Positions 14,857-20,784 of a stretch of DNA of 20,784 bases are shown here, one piece after another (position 1 is the first letter of the stretch; every line of letters begins with the position of its first letter). The notes under the pieces were generated by a model, which had not been told where the DNA came from, made no database searches, and saw nothing but the letters and a program-made list of their open reading frames with translations. The translations under genes and the position numbers were made by a program. The stretch spans positions 1-20,784 of the forward strand of contig JALVBA010000278.1 of NCBI GenBank assembly GCA_027010905.1. Direction: 5' to 3'. This stretch comes from Marinilabiliaceae bacterium (GTDB taxonomy: Bacteria; Bacteroidota; Bacteroidia; Bacteroidales; Marinilabiliaceae).

Positions 14857-14864
14857 CAAAGATA
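14857..14864 (-). promoter_or_regulatory. Candidate -7 element for dnaE
   Basis: On the minus strand TATCTTTG matches TAnnTTTG and would start transcription around 14850, about 70 nt before the dnaE ATG, just at the stem-loop. No TTTG is found 19-21 bp upstream. The remaining bases of this 207-bp gap show nothing else I can interpret. Confidence 0.35.
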
Positions 14865-14987
14865 GATAATGAAGTTTTGAAAGAGTGATATTTTGTCAAA
14901 AAGGTATTCACAAAGTATAAACGATTATAAATCATTATCGAACATACAAATGATTTTTGGATTTTAGGCATTCCTGTTCCAAAGGTT

Positions 14988-16007
14988 CTACTTTATTCCA
15001 AAACAAATTCCCAGACTTGTACCTTTTTTTATCATGTTATCAGTGGGTTCAACCAGTCTTAGCTTGCCACCAACTTCATCCAGAGGAACGGATGTAATTT
15101 GGTTGTTTTTTAATGATACCATTGTGCTGAACTGTTTATTATGAATGAGTTCAGTAGCGTATGCCCCATATCTGGTTGCGAGAATACGATCCTGCGGACT
15201 TGGACTACCTCCACGCTGAACATAACCGAGTATTGTTTCGCGGGTTTCAAGACCGGTCATCTTCTCAATCTTATCACTAATGTATGATGCGGCAGATTCC
15301 TTACTTTTCTTATTCTTGATTCCTTCAGCAACAACTACAATTGAATATGGTTTTCCCTTATGATTCCTTTCAAGAAGATAGTTTGTTACCACATCGAGGT
15401 CATATTTCAGCTCCGGTATAAGAATAATATCACCTCCCGCAGCCATCCCGGAATAGAGAGCAATCCATCCGGCATGATGTCCCATAACTTCGATAACCAT
15501 TACCCTTTTATGTGAGTTTGCAGTACTGTGTAACCTGTCGATGGCATCGGTGGTGATGCACAGTGCAGAGTCGAAACCGAAAGTAACATCAGTTCCCCAC
15601 ACGTCGTTATCAATAGTTTTTGGGATGCCAATAATATTCAGTCCCTCTTTTGCTAACAGGTTGGCAGTTTTTTGAGTACCGTTTCCACCTATACAAACAA
15701 GAGCATCGAGGCCGAGAGCTTCGTAGTTGTTTCTAATGATTTGTGGTTTGTCTGCAACAGTCTCTCCTGCAGACGGCTTGAAAGGTTTCAATCTGGAGGT
15801 TCCGAGGATAGTGCCTCCCATAGTCAATATTCCAGATAGTAGCTCCTCTGTTAAAGGGATAGTATCCATATTTACCAATCCGCTAAATCCATTTGAAATA
15901 CCAACAACTTCCATCCCATATCTTACTATAGCTGTTTTTCCAACACCCCTTATGGCGGCATTAATCCCGGGACAATCGCCTCCTGCTGATAAAATTCCTA
16001 TTTTCAT
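14988..16007 (-). CDS. pfkA: 6-phosphofructokinase with atypical phosphoryl-donor motif
   Basis: Phosphorylates fructose 6-phosphate to the 1,6-bisphosphate, the committed step of glycolysis. The 339 residues are slightly longer than E. coli PfkA (320). Visible are the donor-binding GGDCPG (9-14), catalytic TIDND (131-135, base D133), and the sugar-phosphate site MGHHAGWIA (175-183). The donor loop reads GGNGT (107-111), with Asn109 where Asp is usual. Lys130 precedes TIDND where ATP-specific enzymes such as E. coli have Gly. Lys at this site is typical of PPi-dependent and related long-clade enzymes, so ATP or PPi use cannot be settled by sequence alone. The upstream usp gene is 32 bp away, so they probably share an operon. 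Confidence 0.95.
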   Translation of the reverse strand: MKIGILSAGGDCPGINAAIRGVGKTAIVRYGMEVVGISNGFSGLVNMDTIPLTEELLSGILTMGGTILGTSRLKPFKPSAGETVADKPQIIRNNYEALGLDALVCIGGNGTQKTANLLAKEGLNIIGIPKTIDNDVWGTDVTFGFDSALCITTDAIDRLHSTANSHKRVMVIEVMGHHAGWIALYSGMAAGGDIILIPELKYDLDVVTNYLLERNHKGKPYSIVVVAEGIKNKKSKESAASYISDKIEKMTGLETRETILGYVQRGGSPSPQDRILATRYGAYATELIHNKQFSTMVSLKNNQITSVPLDEVGGKLRLVEPTDNMIKKGTSLGICFGIK

Positions 16008-16039
16008 TATATTATATTTAGATTTGTTATTTAAGTTCG

Positions 16040-16903
16040 TTAATTGTGAAAAACCAAAAGTGGAATATTTGTGTGAAACAGTATCTTACGGGTTATACTC
16101 GGATGAAAGAGTGACGATATAATATACCTCTTTTTTCGTGTCATGGTAATAATGTCGATACTATTGTCCTTTATAAATTTATCCAAAGTGTTGATGAAGT
16201 TTTCGCCGTACAGTATTCCCGTTTCTATCCTATGATTACGATACGTACTTGCGCAATACTCACTAAATTTGCTCATTTTATCCTTATCCCACTTGTCGGG
16301 AGTAGAGGCATTAACCTTGATGCAGTGAATCAGTGTATTAAAAGGAGAGATAAGTAGTACGAGTTTATGCAACGATTTATAATCAGTATCACTGAAGTCG
16401 GTAATAAAAAGGATATTGTTTATCCTGTTAAGGTCAATATTTGATTCAGTTGGAATTGTTAATACCGGAACCTGCGCTTTTCTTATCACATCGCTGGTAA
16501 CACTTCCCAAAAGCTCTTTGATTGTCTCACTCTTACTTTTTGTCCCCATCACAATCACATCGGGTGATAATTCACTGCTTAATTTCAAAATAATATCTTC
16601 GGCATAACCAATCTCAAAAAATAGTTTCAACGTAATGTTTTTACGTTGGCTCTTGTTAAATCCGGCTTTGGTTTTTTCAATGATATCTTCAATTGCTATT
16701 CTCTCACTCTCCCTTTTTTGCTGAATTATCTTCCCCATATCATTCGTACCCTCCGGAACTTCAAGATCTCCCTCATCAAGTATCTCGGGAAAGCAGTGTG
16801 CAAGCGTGATTTCAGAAGGAATCTCTTCTCCTAACTTCACAGCATAGTTTAGTGCATTAAAGGCATAATCTGAAAAATCAATCGGTACAAGTATCCGAAT
16901 CAT
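16040..16903 (-). CDS. Tandem universal stress protein (UspA family)
   Basis: The 287-residue cytosolic protein has two UspA domains. The first (about 1-152) starts MIRILVPIDFSDYAFNALNYA and ends with the nucleotide-binding signature MGTKSKSETIKELLGSVTSDVIRKAQVPVLTIP. The second (about 160-287) starts NNILFITDFSD and ends ITRKILFHTNIPLLVFHN. In it the Gly-rich ATP-binding motif is replaced by MTRKKRYIISSLFHPS, so probably only the first domain binds ATP. Such tandem proteins are associated with stress, starvation or anaerobic survival. The gene is divergent from a Crp/Fnr regulator and followed closely by pfkA. A palindrome lies just in front of its start. Confidence 0.92.
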   Translation of the reverse strand: MIRILVPIDFSDYAFNALNYAVKLGEEIPSEITLAHCFPEILDEGDLEVPEGTNDMGKIIQQKRESERIAIEDIIEKTKAGFNKSQRKNITLKLFFEIGYAEDIILKLSSELSPDVIVMGTKSKSETIKELLGSVTSDVIRKAQVPVLTIPTESNIDLNRINNILFITDFSDTDYKSLHKLVLLISPFNTLIHCIKVNASTPDKWDKDKMSKFSEYCASTYRNHRIETGILYGENFINTLDKFIKDNSIDIITMTRKKRYIISSLFHPSITRKILFHTNIPLLVFHN

Positions 16904-16916
16904 CAGCTATCAGGAT

Positions 16917-16931
16917 TTGTTAAAATAACAA
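16917..16931. promoter_or_regulatory. 15-bp palindrome upstream of the stress-protein gene
   Basis: TTGTTA-AAA-TAACAA is a perfect inverted repeat centred 21 bases before the usp start codon, in the region shared with the divergent Crp/Fnr-family gene. The size and symmetry suit a dimeric regulator. It is a candidate operator for that regulator or another one. No second copy was noticed in the intergenic region. Confidence 0.45.
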
Positions 16932-17034
16932 TATACAAAAAATGATTTAGTTTGTGAAAATGATTTCTGTTAAATGTTGCGTTCGAAGCGATTTAAGTTT
17001 TTAAATATCTATATGGTTAATTCTTAATTCTTTT

Positions 17035-17062
17035 TATCTTTGTGAGTGTTCTGTTATATTTG
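17035..17062 (+). promoter_or_regulatory. Two candidate -7 elements for the Crp/Fnr-family gene
   Basis: TATCTTTG (17035-17042) and TATATTTG (17055-17062) both match TAnnTTTG and lie 57 and 37 bases before the ATG. The first has TATG (one mismatch to TTTG) 19 bp upstream. They overlap a long-spaced inverted repeat, TGTGA (17041-17045) and TCACA (17063-17067), which resembles Crp half-sites but with a 17-bp gap instead of 6. Autoregulation is possible. Confidence 0.45.
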
Positions 17063-17098
17063 TCACATTATTGTTGAATATAGTACAATTTAGAAGCT

Positions 17099-17806
17099 AT
17101 GAAGAACCTACAAAGTGTTCCTTATAATGAAGATGTCGATTTGATGTCGTTTGATATTTTTAAATCTCTGATGGAGTCGGAGGCAGAAGAGCTGAATCAA
17201 ATAATGAATTGTGCTTTATACAAAAGAGGCAGTACTATATACAACGAGAGAAGTAGGATTAATGGCACCTACATTGTAGTCAGTGGGATTGTAAAAGTTT
17301 ACAAGACCGGATTTGACGGAAAGGAGCAGATTATTCGATTCGCCAAAAAAGGCGATTTAGTTGGTTTTAGGTCTGTAATAAGTGATGAGCTTGCATGTAC
17401 AACATCTAAGATTATTAATGATGCCGTATTGTGTTACATCCCCGGAGAAGAGTTAACCATGCTGATAAAAGAGAATCCCGAATTTGCAATGGACTTGATG
17501 AAGTTGACATGCAGAGAGTTGGGAGAGGCAAATAAATATCTTACCGATATTGCTCAAAAAACTGTTCGCGAAAGACTTGCCGAAGTTCTGCTGTTATTGA
17601 TGGATACCTTTGAGCTTGACGATAATTTCACACTACAAATTTCTTTAACTCGTGAAGAGCTGGCTAATATGGTTGGTACTGCAACAGAATCAGTAATCAG
17701 GCTTTTGTCAGAGTTTAAAGCTGATAACCTAATAGAGCTCAATGGAAGAAAAATTAAGCTTCTTAATATTCCGAAGCTGATTAAGATAGGGAATGTTTAC
17801 ATTTAG
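17099..17806 (+). CDS. Crp/Fnr-family transcriptional regulator
   Basis: The 235-residue DNA-binding protein has an N-terminal cyclic-nucleotide-binding beta-roll (about 20-135, with NGTYIVVSGIVKVYKTGFDGKEQIIRFAKKGDLVGF), a long dimerisation helix (about 136-170), and a winged helix-turn-helix (about 182-220, SLTREELANMVGTATESVIRLLSEF). It lacks the N-terminal cysteine cluster of oxygen-sensing FNR; its four cysteines (38, 100, 112, 138) are scattered. The effector is therefore unknown. It is divergent from usp, which with pfkA is a plausible target, and convergent with larC. Confidence 0.93.
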   Translation: MKNLQSVPYNEDVDLMSFDIFKSLMESEAEELNQIMNCALYKRGSTIYNERSRINGTYIVVSGIVKVYKTGFDGKEQIIRFAKKGDLVGFRSVISDELACTTSKIINDAVLCYIPGEELTMLIKENPEFAMDLMKLTCRELGEANKYLTDIAQKTVRERLAEVLLLLMDTFELDDNFTLQISLTREELANMVGTATESVIRLLSEFKADNLIELNGRKIKLLNIPKLIKIGNVYI

Positions 17807-17825
17807 AGTAGATTTTGGAATCATT

Positions 17826-17854
17826 AAAAAGGCTGTCTTTTTTGACAGCCTTTT
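17826..17854. terminator. Bidirectional terminator between crp-type gene and larC
   Basis: An 11-bp stem (AAAAGGCTGTC/GACAGCCTTTT, 17827-17837 with 17844-17854) has a six-T loop. On the plus strand the stem ends in TTTT; on the minus strand the mirrored arm ends in TTTTT. It is located 20 bases after the regulator stop and 11 bases after the larC stop, so it can serve both convergent genes. Confidence 0.88.
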
Positions 17855-17865
17855 CTGTTTTCGTT

Positions 17866-18798
17866 CTACTTCTGTAAACTTACAGTAATTTTTAGAGGAG
17901 GGATGTTAAGGTCTTTTGTCCCTCTGGAAGTTCCTGTTTTAATATTTTCGGTTTCCAAATTTGCACCGGTATTCAAACTGGGGTTTAATGCCGATAAAAT
18001 CGCTGCTCCTGTAGGAGTGAAAAGCTCAAAATTAACCGGGCCTTTACTTGTCGGTAGATTAAATTTGTTGATAATATTTTCAGTAGCTGGAGCAGGTACC
18101 GGCAGAGTGCCGTGTGAGAAGGTTATCGTTCCTCCTCCTATACTAATTGGACCGGTTAGTATGACTTCTGCTCCAGTGTTTAATAACTGAAGGCCAAATG
18201 CCGCACCTGTAATATCTATAAGTATATCCTGTGCTTCGTGTAAAAATGCCTCAGCTTTTTCATGATGGTGATGCCCATGATTGTGATTATGGTCATGGTC
18301 ATGGTTGTGCTCATGGTCGTGACTATGATGGTGATGGTGGTGATGCCCTTCGTCATGTGTGTGTGGGTGGTGATGGTCGGTAAGGAATGTATGCTCCTTA
18401 TGAGCCTTAATCTCTGCATCGATTAGGTTTTGGAGTGCTGTCATTCCAAACTGCCTGTATTTCTCTTCAAGATTCAGTTTAGCAAAAATATCTGCCAAAA
18501 GATGTTTCGCCATGTGACCTGACAGATGGTTGTAGTCATGCCGGATGTCGATTAACAGGCGTGTTGCACTCTCTTTGGTTTTAGCAACTGAAATTGTTGC
18601 CTCTCCTATTTTCGATGCAGCAAGCACCATTGCATTTATCATCAGTTTTTCATCTGCTCCGGCAGAGATTAGAGCTGCCGAGAACATATCTCCGGCAAAC
18701 CCTCCGGTTGGATCAATGAATAAAGCCATCTTGCGATACTCCCTGTTTGGAGGAGTAGAAGTGCTCTGAGATTCGTGTGAAATATCTGTTTTTGTCAT
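17866..18798 (-). CDS. larC: LarC-like (DUF111) protein, LarC1 part only, with His-rich insert
   Basis: LarC inserts nickel into the pincer cofactor of lactate racemase. This protein matches its N-terminal part: ALFIDPTGGFAGDMFSAAL, HEAQDILIDITGAAFGLQLL, SHGTLPVPAPATENII and ELFTPTGAAILSAL, ending GTSRGTKDLNIPP. With the ATG at 18798 it has 310 residues, against roughly 400 for full LarC; the C-terminal LarC2 domain is missing and is not encoded downstream. Residues 142-179 hold 24 histidines, a probable metal-binding region. Alternative starts are a TTG at 18819, 8 bp after hydF, and an ATG at 18729 directly before the conserved domain. It follows hydF closely, suggesting cotranscription. 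Lactate racemase itself is not in the window, so the role is inferred. Confidence 0.85.
   Translation of the reverse strand: MTKTDISHESQSTSTPPNREYRKMALFIDPTGGFAGDMFSAALISAGADEKLMINAMVLAASKIGEATISVAKTKESATRLLIDIRHDYNHLSGHMAKHLLADIFAKLNLEEKYRQFGMTALQNLIDAEIKAHKEHTFLTDHHHPHTHDEGHHHHHHHSHDHEHNHDHDHNHNHGHHHHEKAEAFLHEAQDILIDITGAAFGLQLLNTGAEVILTGPISIGGGTITFSHGTLPVPAPATENIINKFNLPTSKGPVNFELFTPTGAAILSALNPSLNTGANLETENIKTGTSRGTKDLNIPPLKITVSLQK
18262..18375 (-). repeat. His-codon-rich low-complexity tract in larC
   Basis: The coding strand is a run of CAT/CAC codons mixed with GAT, AAT and GAA, coding for 24 His in 38 residues, mostly HDH, HNH and poly-His. The mix of synonymous codons argues that the tract is kept by selection on protein, not by recent slippage. 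It also creates an open antisense-frame shadow (18216-18419) that is not a gene. Confidence 0.85.
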
Positions 18799-18827
18799 AG
18801 GTGTAGATGTTTTTGTCAATAAATGTT

Positions 18828-20054
18828 TTAAAGGTATGTAGTCAGGTTTTCATTTTTAGTTTTACTAAACGGTGCAATTGCTCTATTGTATATGCCATGA
18901 ATGTACGCAATGGTCATACCATAATTTGTTACAGGAACATCCTTCTCTTTAGCATGTTTTAGCCTGTTAACAAGTTGTTTGTGGGTAATCATGCAGCCTC
19001 CGCACTGAATTATAAGAGAGTATTCTGTAATATCTCTATCTATTCTGTCCAACCCTGCAACCACATCAAACTGAAGTTTCTTACCTGTGTAATTTGACAG
19101 CCATCGGGGTATTTTTGTGCGACCGATATCATCGCATGACACGTGATGAGTGCAGGATTCAAGAAGTAAAATGCGATCTCCGTTCTTAAGCTTATCTATC
19201 TTTGGGGTTCCCTTCAGGTAACTCTCAAAATCTCCTTTAAAGTGTGCCAATAAAATACTGAAACTTGTAAGAGGAACATCCTTAGGAATGGATGCATCAG
19301 CTTTTAAAAATATCTGACTATCGGTTATAGCAAGCGCCGGTTTTATGCCTGTCTTCCGAAGGAATGTATCCATTTCGCGCTCTTTCAGTACGATACAAAC
19401 CGCATCGTTATCCAAGATGTCCCGTATAGCCTGCACCTGAGGTAGAATCATCCTTCCTTCAGGAGCCTCAATGTCGATGGGAGTTATAAGTAGAATAATA
19501 TCTCCATACGAAATAATATCCCCAAGTAGTGAAGGGATTGAGTATGCTGATTCCGGAATAGCCTGTTTTATGGTTTTTATAAGGTTGTCGATGTCACCAT
19601 TCTCGCGGTCAAACGGGATAACAGAAAAGGCGTTTGTTTCTGAAAGTATCCGGTTTTTGACATCATCGGTTAATGATACTAAATCCTCTTTGTTGTGAAC
19701 AACAATGTAGGGAGTGTCATGATTCTCAAACTTAGAGACCAACTTAACCTCCTCCTCACTAAAAATATTGTTTGTAATAATTAGTAATGCAAGGTCGATA
19801 TGTTTGATGGACTGATTTGTTTTATCAATTCGCTTACCCCCCAGCTCTCCAGTATCGTCTGTGCCGGCAGTGTCGATAAGGATAACAGGGCCGAAGCCGG
19901 TAATCTCATACGACTTCTTCACCGGGTCAGTTGTTGTTCCGGGTATATCCGAAACAATAGCAGTATCCTGCCCTGTTAATCTGTTTATCAGAGTGCTTTT
20001 CCCACTGTTCCTTCGTCCGTATATCCCTATGTGCGGTTTGCGCTCTCGCCCCAT
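18828..20054 (-). CDS. hydF: [FeFe]-hydrogenase maturation GTPase HydF
   Basis: The scaffold that assembles the 2Fe subcluster, made with HydE and HydG, and delivers it to [FeFe]-hydrogenase. I choose the ATG at 20054 (408 residues), 19 bp after the preceding gene; a TTG at 20081 would overlap it. The GTPase domain has the P-loop GRRNSGKS (13-20), PGTTTDPV, DTAG (61-64) and NKED (121-124). A central dimerisation domain follows. The C-terminal iron-sulfur domain has C301-T-H303, then 46 residues, then QCGGC (350-354), fitting the CxHx46-53HCxxC motif except that Gln350 replaces the less conserved His. HydE, HydG and the hydrogenase are not in the window. larC follows directly. Confidence 0.95.
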   Translation of the reverse strand: MGRERKPHIGIYGRRNSGKSTLINRLTGQDTAIVSDIPGTTTDPVKKSYEITGFGPVILIDTAGTDDTGELGGKRIDKTNQSIKHIDLALLIITNNIFSEEEVKLVSKFENHDTPYIVVHNKEDLVSLTDDVKNRILSETNAFSVIPFDRENGDIDNLIKTIKQAIPESAYSIPSLLGDIISYGDIILLITPIDIEAPEGRMILPQVQAIRDILDNDAVCIVLKEREMDTFLRKTGIKPALAITDSQIFLKADASIPKDVPLTSFSILLAHFKGDFESYLKGTPKIDKLKNGDRILLLESCTHHVSCDDIGRTKIPRWLSNYTGKKLQFDVVAGLDRIDRDITEYSLIIQCGGCMITHKQLVNRLKHAKEKDVPVTNYGMTIAYIHGIYNRAIAPFSKTKNENLTTYL

Positions 20055-20073
20055 ATAAAATTTTTTTTGCAAT

Positions 20074-20664
20074 TTACTCAAACAAAACTATTTTTTTTAG
20101 TTTTTTTAATCTATTCCCTTTCAGTTTGATGGTAATCTTGTGTGGGCCTGAATAATATCGGAATTGTAAGATGGTACAACTTACAATTTTATTCATTATA
20201 TCGGGAGGAACAGAATATCTTAGTTTAATAATTTTATTATGAAGCGGAGTATATCCGGTAATAACAGTCATTTCAGTTGAATCAGATGTTAATATAGAGC
20301 CTTCCTCTTTTTTGATTTCATCAATCATTATTGATTCATTGAGTTGGACTGAAATAGGAATAATTTCGTTATCAATAATTAGGAACACTTTATCTTCAGG
20401 GTTGTATGCATCAGAAGTAAGAGATAAAACATCAAAAAAAGTATAACTAATACCAGAAGAGTCAGAGATCTCTTTTAGAATAGTTTGCTTAACAAAGTTT
20501 AAGTTTGTTCTTCTTTCTATAGGCCGGTTGTAATAGTATTCCTTTCTTATTCTTCTTGATGATTTAACAATGTCATTTTCAATAATTATACGACTATCAT
20601 TGTAAAGTGAACTACAACCCACAAGGAATAGCGTGATTAAAAATGTAATTATAATACTTTTCAT
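20074..20664 (-). CDS. Hypothetical lipoprotein upstream of hydF
   Basis: The 196-residue protein has a lipoprotein signal: Lys2, hydrophobic residues 4-15, then LVGC with Cys17 as the lipidation site, followed by SSL. The mature part is basic at first (SSRRIRKEYYYNRPIERR) and then beta-rich (YTFFDVLSLTSD, VFLIIDNEIIPISVQL, ILQFRYYSGPHKITIKL). I recognise no family. It is 19 bp before the hydF ATG on the same strand, but a secreted lipoprotein is an unlikely partner for cytosolic cluster assembly, so the linkage may be only transcriptional. Confidence 0.75.
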   Translation of the reverse strand: MKSIIITFLITLFLVGCSSLYNDSRIIIENDIVKSSRRIRKEYYYNRPIERRTNLNFVKQTILKEISDSSGISYTFFDVLSLTSDAYNPEDKVFLIIDNEIIPISVQLNESIMIDEIKKEEGSILTSDSTEMTVITGYTPLHNKIIKLRYSVPPDIMNKIVSCTILQFRYYSGPHKITIKLKGNRLKKLKKIVLFE

Positions 20665-20728
20665 TAGGTTGATAATAAATAGTGTAACTTGTCTTTTTGG
20701 CAGGAGGTATTAGTAACCCCATTAATAA

Positions 20729-20784
20729 TTAAAAATGGATAGACCAGTTAATAGTACTCTCCTTAGGGTTAAACTCTACGGCAA
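20729..20784 (-). CDS. 3' end of a probable outer-membrane protein gene (partial)
   Basis: A minus-strand frame is open from the right edge (first full codon at 20782) to a TAA at 20731-20729 and encodes AVEFNPKESTINWSIHF. The alternation of residues and the terminal aromatic Phe resemble the last strand of outer-membrane beta-barrel proteins recognised by the BAM complex, and FNP plus WSIxF endings are common in Bacteroidota. It would lie 64 bp upstream of the lipoprotein gene in the same direction. Only 17 codons are visible, so this is tentative. Confidence 0.4.
   Translation of the reverse strand, partial: AVEFNPKESTINWSIHF

Noticed and set aside
14780..14971. 63-codon minus-strand frame ending at the dnaE start (TAATG overlap)
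   Set aside because: It overlaps a candidate promoter and stem-loop, has low-complexity composition and no recognisable motif; more likely the dnaE leader than a gene.
17041..17067. TGTGA...TCACA as a classical Crp site
   Set aside because: The gap is 17 bp instead of the 6 bp of a Crp operator, so it cannot be called a Crp site; retained only as part of the regulator promoter note.
18216..18419. Antisense-side frame rich in Thr, Met and Ile over the larC His tract
   Set aside because: It is in another frame of the same strand as larC, produced by the repetitive CAT/CAC codons; no start context or conserved features.
17866..18798. Frameshifted full-length larC with LarC2 in another frame, as in lactobacilli
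   Set aside because: The region after the stop holds a terminator within 11 bases and then the convergent regulator gene, leaving no room for LarC2.
20735..20784. Plus-strand ATG frame open to the right edge (MDRPVNSTLL)
   Set aside because: Only 16 codons are visible, and the opposite strand gives a more convincing outer-membrane C-terminus ending in WSIHF with a stop.

Overview
The window looks like a chromosomal segment of an anaerobic or facultatively anaerobic member of the Bacteroidota, most likely Bacteroidales-like. DNA is AT-rich. Several intergenic regions carry the Bacteroidota promoter signature (-33 TTTG, -7 TAnnTTTG) instead of E. coli-type boxes. Strong Shine-Dalgarno sequences are mostly absent. 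Gene content (DUF4286 beside ruvC, a bifunctional-nuclease protein with a UVR tail, a MORN-type lipoprotein, HydF) fits this phylum. A HydF maturase implies an [FeFe]-hydrogenase elsewhere in the genome, hence fermentative H2 metabolism.

Layout. 1-1657 (+): two unrecognised, very AT-rich genes, the first cut by the window edge and the second an exported probable beta-barrel protein, then a terminator and a tRNA-Val(GAC) gene (1736-1810). 1948-4485 (-): ribD then cls. 4521-5387 (+): prmC, divergent from ribD across 35 bp. 5454-8298 (-): serS, a DUF4286 gene, ruvC and acpH, tightly packed with one gene overlap. 8384-8983 (-): rplU-rpmA with a near-consensus promoter and a strong terminator. 9240-9839 (+): bifunctional nuclease. 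9981-14780 (-): dnaE, trxA and a MORN-repeat lipoprotein. 14988-16903 (-): a tandem universal stress protein followed by pfkA. 17099-17806 (+): a Crp/Fnr-family regulator, convergent with larC across a bidirectional terminator. 17866-20664 (-): a small lipoprotein, hydF and a LarC-like protein. The last bases (20729-20784, -) are probably the 3' end of another outer-membrane protein gene.

Most of the window is housekeeping: replication (dnaE), recombination (ruvC), translation (serS, rplU, rpmA, prmC, tRNA), cofactors (ribD), lipids (cls, acpH), glycolysis (pfkA) and redox (trxA). The most unusual part is the right end. A [FeFe]-hydrogenase maturation GTPase is followed directly by a LarC-like protein that has a 24-histidine insert but lacks the usual C-terminal LarC2 domain. 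Other points worth a second look are a palindrome inside the rplU promoter, an atypical donor-site signature in pfkA, a complete PHP metal site in dnaE, a palindrome in front of the stress-protein gene, and start-codon corrections for serS, ruvC, hydF and larC. I saw no CRISPR array, transposase, integrase or clear mobile element.
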